From Marthasterias glacialis (lineage: Eukaryota > Echinodermata > Asteroidea > Forcipulatida > Asteriidae), in contig OU452235.1 in assembly GCA_911728455.2 (NCBI GenBank), positions 7,940,090 to 8,004,089 of the forward strand: a stretch of 64,000 nt of DNA, given 5' to 3'. Position numbers and translations under genes: made by a program. How positions within the stretch are numbered: the first letter of the stretch is position 1; each line of letters begins with the position of its first letter. Positions 11,956 through 22,772 of the stretch are shown piece after piece. The notes under the pieces were generated by a model. The model saw only the letters and a program-made list of their open reading frames with translations, did no database searches and was not told the DNA's origin.

Positions 11956-12549
11956 GCCTAAATGAAATTAAATCAAATCCAAGGGGAAAATAAGTAATGC
12001 CCTATGATGCACTGAGAAACTCTAGACCCCGTTTAGATCAACGTTGGTGCTTTGCTTTCTGCGGTTATTCAGTGTCACTGCATTCAACGACTGAAAACAG
12101 TAGTGGCTGAGTCATAGCATTAAAAATCAAAATACCAAATAATAATAATAATGACAATAAAAGGCCTACTTACAAGCGTGATATTTGGCCTTCGGGAAAA
12201 AAAGGAGGAAAACTTTATTGAGTAGAAAGGATGACCTTACACATAGTGGGCTTTAATGGATTTTTCAACCTATTTAATAGCAACTTTGCTGATTTTTCTG
12301 AGGGCAAAAAAAAATCAGAAATCCGATTCAAGTAGGAGGAGGACCATGCCTGCTATTAGCATAATATATAAAGCACACTTGTCCCAATTGGTTGCAATGC
12401 CCCTAGAACAATAATTACTGACAAGAACATTTTAATGAGCTGTAAGCTTACATGTAAGATGAAAATAGAGTTTACATGTACGTTTTATTTGATTTTAAAC
12501 AAAGTTGCCAGTACAAATGTCTGTTTTGCATCGGGGATAAAGAATATCA

Positions 12550-12920
12550 TTTGTGTTTTTACCCACACACTGATGTGTGTTAAGTACTGTATACTCGGTA
12601 CTCCCCCCCCCCCCCCCCCCCCCCCCGAGTCCTGTGAAAAAAAAATCTATGTAAAAACACAAATAATATTCTTCATGCAAAAATTAACATCTATTATAAT
12701 AGTCATGGTACCAGCTGCTAATAGGACTCGAACTGCCTCTAGCTACCGGGGGGCAATCTCGGTAGTCTAGTTGGTAAGACATACTGCTCTAGAATGGCCG
12801 GGGTAGTGGGTTCGAATCCCACCCGAGGATTATACCGGTGGATTTTTTTCACAGGACTCAGAAAAGTATTGAGTATACAGCGGCTTAACACACATCGGTG
12901 TATGGGTAAAAAAAAAATAA
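12550..12920. repeat. SINE family B: inverted pair around a tRNA-like head
   Basis: The right half (about 12,745-12,920) has a tRNA-like head with ctcggtagtctagttggtaa and the T-arm gtgggttcgaatcccac. A body with cacaggactcag and cttaacacacatcggtg follows. The left half (12,550-12,660) is the same body inverted (cgatgtgtgttaag analogue, gagtcctgtg), broken by a run of about 24 C at 12,602-12,626. A third copy lies on the minus strand near 26,870-26,990. The structure is probably one SINE inserted beside an inverted copy. Confidence 0.6.
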
Positions 12921-13317
12921 TATTCAACAATACATGTTTCTAGCAGGTTTGAAAAGGATTCAATATGCTCATTACATGTGTATGGGAAAGAAGAAAATGA
13001 TGTGCAAATTGTTTTAATTTGAATGCATTTTTCGGAAAGCACTTCCTGTTTTGCTAGAAAATAAAATAGTGATAAAAAAAATATTTTCATCTGCTTCAAA
13101 CATCAAGTATGTCCTGTCACAGGAATTGAAACAGGTATTGTTTATTACCTACAGTACATTTGTACATGTACCTGTACAGGTGGTGATGGAAATTTAATGC
13201 ATGAGATCACTTCTACATTATTTGTAACCGACAATACATGCAAACCGACAATACATAAACATGCAATAGATCGATTGCGCTCTCCAAGTCACATGACTTT
13301 TTAATGGGTATTAAGTA

Positions 13318-13500
13318 TCAACAAACATGGCGTCCTCCATAGGAAAGTGCCTTTGCGTACCTGATGATAGTGTTGCATTTGTTTATTCGATCGAGGATAA
13401 GTTTCTCGAAATCTGTGAAGAATATTCCAGAGTTTGTACCAGAGACCTAACATTCCTTGTAAAATTTCCAAGACTTGCTAGACCCCTGCTATATTAACTT
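13318..13500 (+). repeat. partial copy of the ~590-bp KCGTVHDDC repeat
   Basis: Shares ggcgtcctccataggaaagt, cgaaatctgtgaa and attccagagtttgtacc with the copies at 35.1, 38.4 and 42.6 kb. This copy keeps an ATG (13,327) and an open frame of 56 codons to TAA at 13,495-13,497, but relative to the other copies it has shifted frame. It is more likely a decayed repeat than a gene. Confidence 0.6.
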
Positions 13501-13794
13501 TTTTTCAAGAAGCTCAAAATAAACCAGACTATCTTGTTCTGGGTAATTTGCAGCCTCTTTTTCAACTTGACTGACAATGCAGTAAACCAGCATGAACAAC
13601 AGTAATCGAAATGATGTTGTATAAAAACAGAGTATGATATTTTGCGAGATCTCTCCCTATTAAGCAGTAGGCATGTCTGTATGAAAAATATTCGTAGTCA
13701 GGAATTTAGCTGACTGGCTTCACTCGTACCCCCTCCCCAAGTTCCCCTAAAAGGAAAAAGTCAGCAAATTGGATTCCACACACCCTCCAAAAGA

Positions 13795-14310
13795 AAATGC
13801 CCTTACTCCAGGTATCATGTACAGTAGAAAACAAAAATCTGTTTGTCTCCTGCCACCGAACATCAATGTATAAAAACAGCCTCGTTCAACGTGGTATTAC
13901 ATACTGGAATAGTTTGGATGATTCTGTTAAATCCGCACTCACTCTACCGATATTTTCAAACAAATTAAAACAACAACTACTTTGTGCATACTCAGAATAA
14001 TTACTTCATGTCTTTAATAGTATGACCCAGTTTATTGATGGCTTGTTTATATCTTGTCGGTACACCTACATGTTTGTCTGTCTTTGTAGTTCCTCGTCTT
14101 TGTTAGTCTCTTGCTCATGTCTGTCAAATAGGTTAGGGTACAAAAGCCAAGGCTTCACCCAATCCTAAGTTTTGCCCTTCTGATTTGTATAAGTTTTGTT
14201 TTGCTGTTGTTGAATCAATCATTTTCGGTAACTAAAATGCATTTTTTATTAATTATGTATTGTTTCATGTGAGGGCAATGCCGAAATAAATGTTTCATTG
14301 ACTTGAATTG
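13795..14310 (+). mobile_element. LINE 3' relic with TTGAA tail
   Basis: An open stretch of 68 codons (13,797-14,000) ends in RGITYWNSLDDSVKSALTLP and a short basic tail. The YWNSL-x-DSV pattern is that of LINE reverse-transcriptase C-termini. The 3' UTR ends in aaataaatgtttcattgac followed by tandem TTGAA (about 14,302-14,318), a typical non-LTR tail. It represents a 5'-truncated insertion of a family different from the ATT-tailed LINE at 845-1247. Confidence 0.65.
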
Positions 14311-14710
14311 AATTGAATCTATGTATGTTACTGATATTTACACTCGTCAGGTTCTGAATATGAGAATTAATTAACCTAGCCAACTCATAAAGTTATCAAT
14401 CAAATGATGACAACTTGTCATTTGTCTAGCCATCATAATTATTCCAGCAGATGGATATTCTGGGATGATTCTACTCAATTGCAATGTGATATTTTTCAAT
14501 GTCATTATAGTGTAATTGTGTTCAGGTATGTCAAGGGAAGGCAGAGGGAAGGCAGAGGGAAGGCAGAGCTCAAATTCAGGGGGAAAATTCACAAGACCGC
14601 AAGGGCTATAAATAATATAGCACAACATTTTTACAGTCACCATAATGTGTTTTACAAGACCAGAATCTAATAAGAAAGAACTTTAATTTTGGGGTGAAAA
14701 ACGAAAAATT

Positions 14711-14782
14711 GACTAGAACGGGTATGAACCTGCGACCCTCCGAATTAACGTGCTGGTGCTCTACCAACTGAGCTATCTAGCC
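14711..14782 (-). pseudogene. tRNA-like sequence (degenerate)
   Basis: On the minus strand the 72-nt segment has a 7-bp acceptor stem (GGCTAGA with TCTAGTC, one G-T pair), a textbook D-arm region tagctcagttggtagagc and a T-arm-like ggttcatacc. The anticodon stem does not pair well, and the position before the apparent GTT anticodon is C rather than the invariant U. It is therefore a tRNA-derived element or pseudogene rather than a working tRNA-Asn gene. A related plus-strand segment is at about 31,304-31,370. Confidence 0.5.
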
Positions 14783-15061
14783 CTGCGGTCTCGCTATTTT
14801 GTCAATGTCTTTGTTCTTTCAGTGGAGAAAGAACTGTCTACACAGTTTAACATGTTTAGTGTTTTTGTTTTAACAAGCACTGAGAGATTATCCCATTTTT
14901 ATTGTGGTATTAAGTTTGCTTCGATACTCAACACAATGGAGATATTCCCCAGACTCAGTCAAAGTAAACATTTGAACATCATATTTTTTTATGAAAGTTT
15001 TTAATTACACAGTGGGGTACTGTTAGTCCGGTCCCGAGTTTCTGGCCCGAGGCTAAACTCG

Positions 15062-15239
15062 TTGGCCTCAGGCCTGTGGTCCAGCAAATCACCGGCTTCG
15101 GGCCTGTGGTCCAGCATAAATTTCAAGCCCAGGAAGGGGTTGTGTGTGCCTGTGTGTTGGGGGGGGGGGGGGATTCAGCAAACATTTCCTGTACACAGTA
15201 CACACTATCAGACTCTAAGCATTCCTAACTTAAAAGAGA
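15062..15239. other. no gene seen; poly-G run
   Basis: Contains a direct repeat of ggcctgtggtccagca (two copies near 15,071 and 15,100) and a G run near 15,159-15,172. Confidence 0.4.
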
Positions 15240-15560
15240 GTGTGATCTAGAACACCAAACATGCTCTGGTGTTGTCAGAGTGTGGGTTCAGGTGTCAGTC
15301 ACTTGTGCCCTTGAGCAAGACACTTAACCGTAACTGCTTTGTCCTTCAGATGGGTGTAAAAGACATAGGTCCAAGGTGTTGTGTAATGCACCGAAAGAGA
15401 AGGGGTTTGCTAACTAGCATCATCTTATGAACCCTTACAAGGTATGCATATAAATGGGTCTCATAATTCAAACTTAGCTCTGCATACATGTACTTTGATA
15501 CCACCTCATCGGGTGTGTTTAAGTGAGCTATAAAGTCTGCGTATTATTATTATAATAATC
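15240..15560 (+). repeat. SINE family A, diverged copy
   Basis: The body word cttgagcaagacacttaacc, ggtgttgtgtaatgcac and the end gctataaagtctgcg followed by (TTA)n identify it. The head is damaged: the B box reads gggttcaggtgtc. Confidence 0.7.
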
Positions 15561-15659
15561 AATCCTGTATAGTATTTGAATCAGTGGCTTTGCCTGGTAG
15601 ATGTACAAGGAGTAGGAATGTACATAATAACCTCTTTTAGGGGAACTGGTAGCTCTCAA

Positions 15660-16312
15660 AAGAGCTTGTCTCAAGCCTGTCTCGGGCCCATCTCGAGCCC
15701 ATCTCGAGCCTGTCTTGAGCCCCTCTCGAGCCCATCTTGAGCCTGTCTCAAGCCTGTCTCGGGCCCATCTCGAGCCTGTCTCAAGCCTGTCTCGGGCCCT
15801 CCTCAAGCCTGTCTTGAGCCCCTCTTGAGCCCATCTTGAGCCTGTCTCAAGACTGTCTCGGGCCCATCTCGAGCCTGTCTCAAGCCTGTCTCGGGCCCAT
15901 CTTGAGCCTGTCTTGAGCCCCTCTTGAGCCCATCTTGAGCCTGTCTCAAGACTGTCTCGGGTTCATCTCGAGCCTGTCTCAAGCCTGTCTTGGGCCCATC
16001 TCGAGCCTGTCTCAAGCCTGTCTCGGGCCCATCTCGAGCCTGTCTTGAGCCCCTCTCGAGCCCGTCTTGAGCCTGTCTCGGGCCCATCTCGAGCCTGTCT
16101 CGGGCCCATCTCGAGCCTGTCTTGAGCCCCTCTTGAGCCCATCTTGAGCCTGTCTCAAGACTGTCTCGGATCCATCTCGAGCCTGTCTCAAGCCTGTCTC
16201 AGGCCCTTCTCGAGCCCGTCTCAAGCCTGTCTCGGGCCCATCTCGAGCCCATCTTGAGTTCGTCTTGAGCCCGTCTCAAGCCGTCCCAAGCTAGTCTTAA
16301 TCCTGTCTCAGG
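15660..16312. repeat. 11-bp minisatellite, about 59 units
   Basis: Head-to-tail array of the 11-mers ctcgagcctgt, ctcaagcctgt, ctcgggcccat, cttgagcccct and close variants. Blocks of 6-9 units recur in the same order, showing higher-order duplication. Because 33 bp (three units) equals 11 codons and the unit lacks stops in several frames, long open frames appear on the minus strand with a repeated GPETGLRQARD-like peptide. They are by-products of the array. Confidence 0.95.
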
Positions 16313-16831
16313 ACTTACATACGTACAATGTCCACCCTATTCTGAAAAGGACATTATCCGGCTTTACCAAATTGACCAATAATTGAATTCAATTTATTGT
16401 AATCATTTCCTCAGCTGGAACATGTGGAAAGGGAATCAACCTGAGAATGGGAGTGCTGTCCCCTATTATTGCATTATTAAATTGACTGGAAATAAATTGC
16501 TCAGAGCCCACGCACGATTGGAAAAAGCGCCCCGACCTAGTTCTTATTTTGTATTTTGTATTTGTTTAGTTATGAACGTAAATTTACTGTTGTCTGTTTA
16601 CTGTCTGTAATTGCCTGTGAAAATGCAAGATTTTTTCACATTTAGACCATACACGTTTTTGGGAACGAATTTACAGGAGACTTGTGCGGCCTACGGCGCG
16701 CCTTTTGAAATAAAAAAGTCTTTGAAAATGCCATCGGCAAAAATTGTAAAAATGAAGAATTAAATGGAGCGGTGTAAAATGGAATTCAAATCTTCAAAAG
16801 GCTGGCAAAATTGTTTGCTAAGAGATCTGGT

Positions 16832-16960
16832 GTGGATTTCACAAAGTGCTAGGACTGGTCTTATCTCGAGTTAGGCTGAGTAACTAGTCCTAACTTATAG
16901 GACTAGTCACAGGCTAGGACAAGGCCTATAAAAAGTTAGGACTGGTTTTGTGAAATCCAC
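16832..16960. mobile_element. palindromic MITE-like element
   Basis: Exact 14-bp inverted ends GTGGATTTCACAAA and TTTGTGAAATCCAC, with internal repeated and inverted aggactagtc words that extend the foldback. About 129 bp, no reading frame. Confidence 0.75.
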
Positions 16961-18114
16961 CCCAGGAGTTATGTTGCTTTAACATGGCTTTTAATACTTG
17001 AAGAAAAGTATTGTAATGTTTGCAGAGAGTTCCAACAGCGCCATAACTAGGGTAAAATTTTAGGGGGCACAAGGGGGGCACCATTATTCCTATGGGGGCA
17101 CTTTTGGCAGACCTTCATTTTTAAGCCGTGTGAGTTCAATCGCTCTCCTCCACACTCCATAACCTTGTCTGAAGATTGTGGAAAACAGCACTCCTTTAAA
17201 TTTTCAAAAAAGAGGATAAAACTTTTTTTTTTTTTTTTAAATACACTAAATGTTATTCACAGCAAGAAATGAACTACCAATCAATGTTGTGTTCATTTGC
17301 TTTGATGTAATAAAAATAACAATCCATCAATTCAATTCCGCAGTCCGGTATGTGCATGAATCGTCTAATTGTACTTTGCGCACATAAACTGTCAGATTTG
17401 ATAAAAGTCATGTTTTAATTTTACTTTTTTTAGACTCACGTGTGAGGTTGTGGTCTGAGGAGTGCAAAGGGCTCTCCTCAACAAGTTAAGGAGAGCTGTT
17501 TATACTTGTAGCTCTGCTCTCTTCGTGTAGTTAATTCAAATGAATGACTGGAGGGGGGAGGGAGGGGGCTGATCTTGCTGCCGAGTTCAAGAGTTTGGAA
17601 TCAACCTGCTGAAGCTGTAGGACTATGGTTTGGGTTTGGACTGATTTTAAAGAGGTTTCATCTTTAAAAAAGCTGAGCAGCATTGAACTAGGCCTGTTTG
17701 CAGGCATGTTAATTTACGCATCTGCAATGTAGTATCGATTGCAGTTTTGAGTAAGTACTTATACTGGATACATATTGATTCAACTTGCTCAGTACAACAA
17801 GACCTGATCAGTTACAAGTGTCAACCCAAAACCAACCACTCAATTTAATTGGAATTGCAGCATGATCCTGAACCCACCAATTAATCAAATGGCGTCAAAA
17901 TATCAGGCAGGTTTGGACAAGCAAACATCATTGCCTGGGGTATGGGCAGGCATCTGATCTCAAGGGAGATGTTTGCTTATTTAGGCCTGCTGCAAAAACA
18001 CCTTTAGCTGTTAAAAGAGTGCATTTGGATCATTCTTTGTCAAGTCGACATACCTTCAGGAATAAATCCCATAAAATTTTACTATTTTCTAATTTGAAGA
18101 CTTTGCATTATGAC
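16961..18114. other. no gene seen
   Basis: A G-rich segment at about 17,035-17,130 (gggggcaccatt) resembles the 'gcgtagccag' repeat seen elsewhere in the window. There is a T run at 17,224-17,239. No coding signal. Confidence 0.4.
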
Positions 18115-18992
18115 TCAAGAAAACCTCAGACTCGAGTCACATTTTTTAAGGTTGCAGACTCGAGTCACTATGATCAATGACTTGGACTCAAGACTCCATA
18201 CAGGCATGATTGCTTCGTTTTTGAAAGGGCATGGGCACCAAGGCGTTTTCTTCTTGATTAAAAAAGGGCACCTCTACGAGGAAATTGTAAGTTTCTAGTG
18301 GAACATTTCAAGGGCACCAGGGCAATGACCAGGGTCAACGGAGGCAATTGCCTCCGCTGCCTCCGTGAAGTACATGTATCAGGCCTGCAATACAATTTTT
18401 ACGACTCGAACTCGGACTTGAGTCAGGATGACCTCGGACTAGAATCACATTTTTGATGACGAAGACTCAAGTAGCAATGATCATTGACTCAAACCCGGAG
18501 TCAATACATTTTTACAACTCGGACTCGGACTTGAGTCACAATATCTTGCACTCAAGTCACATTTTTGGTGACGCAGACTCGAGTCACGATGTTCAATGAC
18601 TTGGACTCGGACTCAATACATTTTTACAACTCGGGACTCGGACTTGAGTTACGATGATCTCAGACTTGAGTCACATTTTTGATGATGTAGACTCGAGTCA
18701 CAATGATCAATGACTTGGACCCGGACTCAATACATAGGCCTATTTGTATGACTCGGACGTGAGTCAAGGTGATTTTAGACTCCAGTCACATTTTTGATGA
18801 TGCAAACTTGAGTCACGATTATCAATGACTCGGACTCTTGCCATACTTTTTATGACTCAGTGGCTTCAGTCCTGATTATCAATGACTCAAACTCAGACTC
18901 ACACTGGATCAGTCACATATGATTATGACTCGGACTCGAGTCACGTTGATCAATGATACAGACTCGGAACTCAGACTCAATGTTTTTGACTC
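18115..18992. repeat. degenerate ~112-bp tandem repeat with GACTCGAGTC palindromes
   Basis: Units marked by cacatttttgatgatg-agactcgagtcac recur at about 18,141, 18,451, 18,561, 18,674 and 18,788, a spacing of 110-114 bp once the insertion after 18,204 is discounted. Nearly every unit carries gactcgagtc or a one-base variant, often twice. The array decays toward 19,000. Confidence 0.9.
18204..18394 (+). mobile_element. short element inserted in the 112-bp array
   Basis: Starts caggcatgat and ends atcaggcctg, a 10-bp imperfect inverted repeat. It contains gggcaccaaggc and the palindrome ggaggcaattgcctcc. The array sequence resumes after it with caatacaattttt, matching the interrupted ctccata. 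This shows that it inserted into the pre-existing tandem array. The CAG start is compatible with a hAT-type non-autonomous element, but the target duplication is not cleanly resolved. Confidence 0.65.
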
Positions 18993-19129
18993 AGACTTGA
19001 CTAACAAAAATTTAAAACTGTTAAATTTTAGTTAACATTTTAACTGGAATTTTGGACAGAGATGATTTTTACAATCAAAGCTCTTAAAGATAGAATACAG
19101 GATTGTAGGCATTCATCAAAAATTTTTTT

Positions 19130-19440
19130 TAGTATCATTCTGAAAGCTTACTGATTATGAAGTTCATGCCAGTACCAATCGCCCATAAAGACATTTCTGT
19201 CTGAAATACTGTCCACGTCCAGAAAATAGAATTGGAAGACCCTGATTTTAATTTCAGTTGTAACAATCGAATTTATGGACAATGTGTTTACATGCTGAAA
19301 AGTGTGCACAGTTTTCCACGATTTTCTCCTGACTCAGACGATGGATTGAGCCCAAATTTTCACTGTTTTTTTTTCATCGAATCACACAAAGTAAGAACAC
19401 TGCACTATCATTTTTACTATTCTACTTTCTCATCTCCTTA
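19130..19440 (+). repeat. ~300-bp dispersed repeat C, plus copy
   Basis: Recognised by cttactgattatgaagttcatg, the segment tttacatgctgaaaagtgtg and cctgactcagacgatggatt. Three further copies are on the minus strand near 23.93-24.24, 28.98-29.32 and 33.16-33.42 kb. The open frame across it is not conserved in the other copies. Confidence 0.8.
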
Positions 19441-19554
19441 TTACCAACCAACAATCTCTATTAGAGGTCTTGATTTGGCAGACGTACAGTGTGACAACAC
19501 CAGTATATAATGAGACAGTCTTCTAGATCCATCACTGTAGGCACCCTTTGTGCA

Positions 19555-19760
19555 GATGCGTAGCCAGGTTTTTTCAATGGGGGCAAGGGGAGGCATGGCT
19601 TATCAGTGGGAGAGGGGGGGGGGGGCAGGGGCCATGGTTTTTAATGAAATACATGTCTTTAGATTTCTTTTCATGGGGGCACCTGGGGGCACTCGAAATT
19701 TGTAGGGGGGCACGTGCCTCTCAAGACCCCCCTCCCATGGCTTCGGCACTGCCTACAATG
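19555..19760 (+). repeat. G-rich 'gcgtagccag' repeat
   Basis: Begins atgcgtagccagg, contains a G run at 19,611-19,624, and ends with gacccccctcccatggcttcggc. The same organisation is seen at about 21,940-22,140, 31,075-31,260, 46,655-46,850, 50,575-50,770, 51,858-52,050 and 63,005-63,195. Probably a non-autonomous element that is partly palindromic through its G- and C-rich halves. Confidence 0.6.
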
Positions 19761-21050
19761 TGGAATAATCTTTCCCAACCAACAGAATTAGTAGTGCTCA
19801 ATGATTCAGACATTCCTAAAACAATTCCTGCTCTTACAAACCTCCATCATCCACGAGGATTCCATGATGGTTTTCAAACAGGTGTACAGTATTCAGGTAT
19901 TTGTTGGGTGCTCTGATGAGGGGCTTTTTCATCTATTTATTATTTAAAATTGTTTATCATATTGTTGTGTGGTTACTTCTTATATATTCTTCCTTAAACA
20001 ACTCCTTTCAGTAATTTTAAGTACCTTTGTTTTAAGGGGATCCCGGGATGTTGTTTTTAGGCTCTGTCTGTTTTATATTAACTTGTCTTGTTGTTTTTGG
20101 TTTACTTTTTATATATCTATTTTTATGGAAAGCACCTTGAGCATCTTTTCATTGCGTTTAGGCGGATTTTGGTGCTATAGGCCTATAAATATTAATTCGT
20201 CTTCTTATTGTTATTATTAATGTAAGAAATCTATAATGTGCAAAAATGTGATTTGAGAAAAATGAATTGGAAAGAATTGAGTGAGAGTCGGCGCTGACAA
20301 ATTATATTTTTAAGGAAAGTGCCGCAGAGCATCTTTTAGGTGGATTTTGTCTGGCGTCTTCTTCTTCTTCTTATTATTATTGTTAACCGTAACAGTCCTT
20401 ATTCCATCAAACTCTAACAGCAGGTTTTGTTGGGTTGTGTTGGACTGGGTACTCAGGCCTTGCACTTTTTTTAAAAGCTTTTTGTGAAGTAGCCCATTTT
20501 AATTGCCCCCAGAAGTTTTCGTTGCTCAAATTTTAAACATGTATTGTCATAAATGTATCTTCCTGATACTAATGGTAGCGATCACAACCAGTTTATCGCT
20601 GTCAAATGAAGTTACATTCACACACTCAAATTTTTTTTTAAAATGTATTAAATTCACATCTGAAAAGGAAGAAGTATTGAGCATTATAAACAAGTCGCAC
20701 AGTTTTTAGTAGCCAACAGGGCAAGTTGAGAAGTGGTGTTTACTAGCCCATAGCAGTTTTTACAAGACAATGTACACCAGGCTAGTGCTAAGCATGAGCC
20801 CTGGTACTGCATGAGTAAACTGATCATGCTTTACATCGGTTCAGGCATACCACCATAATCAGAGTACCACAGTTTGGGTGTTGAGTTACCAATGTGGTGT
20901 TGGAATTTGTTAGAGTGGGGAAGGATCCTAGTAAATCACTCCGGGGAGTTAGGGTTTTAATGTAAGCAATCTATAGGCCTAATGTGCAAAAATGCCATTT
21001 GAGAAAACTGAATTAGGAAAGAATTGAATGAGAGTCTGCGCTAAAAAAAA
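19761..21050. other. LINE-tail-like sequence and an 85-bp duplication
   Basis: About 20,130-20,225 reads agcaccttgagcatctttt, gcggattttggtgctatag and an ATT-rich tail, like a LINE or SINE 3' end. A second such end lies near 20,320-20,385. The segment at 20,217-20,300 (aatctataatgtgcaaaaatg) recurs diverged at about 20,958-21,045. No intact gene. Confidence 0.4.
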
Positions 21051-21939
21051 GGTTTGAAAGTAAGGATTCAAATTTTAATGATGGCATTTCCACCTTTAGG
21101 TAATCCCTGGAGTTACATGTACAGATTTCAATTAGCTTCAGGAAATAGTTAGACTGGTTCCCGGTCCCTACATCGTTTTCTTCTGTCTGTATAATATAGG
21201 GACCGGTAGCTACTGCCGATATGGCGCTTTTGAAAGGCCCTCGATTGCGCGGGCGCAGTAATCATTTTCTAGTTTTACAGAAGATGTTGGCTATGCTCGT
21301 GACGTGTGCATGTCATTGTTTGACACTAGCACACATAGTGTATCATAACCCTTCACCTGGACGTATAGTGAACCAACCTTCAACATCAAAATTCAAGCTA
21401 CATGTAAGATGTAACTCTTAAAAGAACATCTTAACTTGCATAATTTCTACCTCTAATGGGTCACCATTTCTCGTCCCTTTTTAGGCCTCATGGTAGAAAT
21501 CATTATGATGCATTCCTCTTGGTGTTTAGACAATTAAGAAGGTTAATTAAGAAACAAAAGTAACAACTGGACAGATATTTGGGCACATCTCAACATATGA
21601 TTTGGAAAAATTTACATCTGACTGCCACTCGATTTTTAAAAATTTATACTGAATGTTGGATTTTATTTCCTTTCTTTATAACTATTCCTCTCTAGGAATT
21701 GGTACTGTAGCTAAAACGCTAGTTATTGACCTTAAAAAAAGAAAATTCAAGCGGACATTTCGAAGGGGACTAAAATGGTGTTCATGAGTAGCGTTGTCAA
21801 GACCACAGTAGATCCAAAAATTGCTTAAATGTTTCATGATGATTTTGACACTTTCTAATAGCTTTCCCCTGATTTACACATTGCGTGCTGACATGAATTC
21901 CCTGGAATGTTCAAGATCACTCTCAAAATGTAAGCCAGT
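21051..21939. other. no gene seen
   Basis: A 66-codon open frame at 21,221-21,421 has no recognisable feature, and no repeat was identified. Confidence 0.35.
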
Positions 21940-22140
21940 TGCAATGGCGCAGCCAGGAGGAGGGGGGGGGGGGCAGGGGGCATGTGCACCCCCCACAAAT
22001 TTCTAATTCCCCCCCCAGTTGCCCCCCCATACAAAAACAAATGTACATGTAGGCTAATTAATTAAAAAACATGGTCCCCTGGCCCCCCCCACACCTCCAG
22101 TGAATGAAAGGACTCCTGGCTCAGCCACTGATCAGTTGAC
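21940..22140 (+). repeat. G-rich 'gcgcagccag' repeat
   Basis: Starts caatggcgcagccagg, with a G run at 21,961-21,972 and C runs in the right half, ending near tggctcagccactg, an inverted echo of the start. Confidence 0.6.
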
Positions 22141-22292
22141 ATCTCTATTGACCCATCATCCATGATTGACCTTTGAATGTACAAAAAGACAATCCCTGGT
22201 GACGATAATACTGCAGTTTGAGATCCCATGGGCATCATTTTAATTCTCATAGCAAGGACATATGTAATACTAAGAATTTGAGGTGGAGAATT

Positions 22293-22363
22293 AGTTGCGG
22301 TGATTGTAACCCTCCATCCTCCCGACGGTTGAAGAGGATAGAGGGTTTACGATCATTGCAACT
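22293..22363. other. 71-nt near-perfect hairpin (possible microRNA precursor)
   Basis: The left arm agttgcggtgattgtaac... (22,293-22,321) pairs with the right arm ending gatcattgcaact (22,363) over about 29 positions. It has three G-U-type pairs, one bulge and one mismatch, and closes a ~12-nt loop (ccgacggttgaa). Arm and loop sizes fit an animal pre-miRNA, but a small inverted-repeat element would look alike. No known miRNA seed was recognised. Confidence 0.3.
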
Positions 22364-22589
22364 ATAGTAGTAGAGAATATGATGTCAGAAGAAGATCTCA
22401 TACACTGTAGATAGAAACGTACCGCATCGTGATTTAAATTGACAAGATCGACCCAGACACAATGTTAAAAAAAGAGTACCAGAGCACCAGGGAACCAGCG
22501 ATCACACACATTAACTCGCCAAATTAAGATCCAATTTTTAAATCCATGGAACCAGCTTCCACAGAGTGCAGTCACTGCCCCTATACTCC

Positions 22590-22772
22590 TGAGCAGACCT
22601 GATTTCTTTGTTCTTGAAAAGGGCACCAAGGCATTTTCTTCTTGAGAAAGGGCACATCTTTTCATTGAGGAAATTGTCAATTTCTATTGAAGCATTTCAG
22701 GAGCACCAAGGCAACGACCAGGGGCAACGGAGGCAATTGCCTCCATTGCCTCCAAGAAGTATTCAGGTCTGC
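22590..22772 (+). mobile_element. short element with CAGACCTGAT end
   Basis: Another copy of the element nested in the 18-kb array. It starts gcagacctgatt, ends attcaggtctgc, and has the core ggaggcaattgcctcc with gggcaccaaggc. The two ends agree as an inverted repeat CAGRCCTGAT. Confidence 0.7.

Noticed and set aside
12747-12832. Functional tRNA gene in the SINE B copy
   Set aside because: The T-arm is good, but the sequence is continuous with a SINE body seen again at 26.9 kb, and the anticodon arm is irregular.
14711-14782. Functional tRNA-Asn gene on the minus strand
   Set aside because: Acceptor and D-arm look right, but the anticodon stem does not pair and the base before the anticodon is C instead of U; a related fragment occurs at 31,304.
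15528-16224. Three long minus-strand open frames with repeated GPETGLRQARD-like peptides
   Set aside because: They are produced by the 11-bp minisatellite, which lacks stops in several frames; there is no start context or non-repeat coding sequence.
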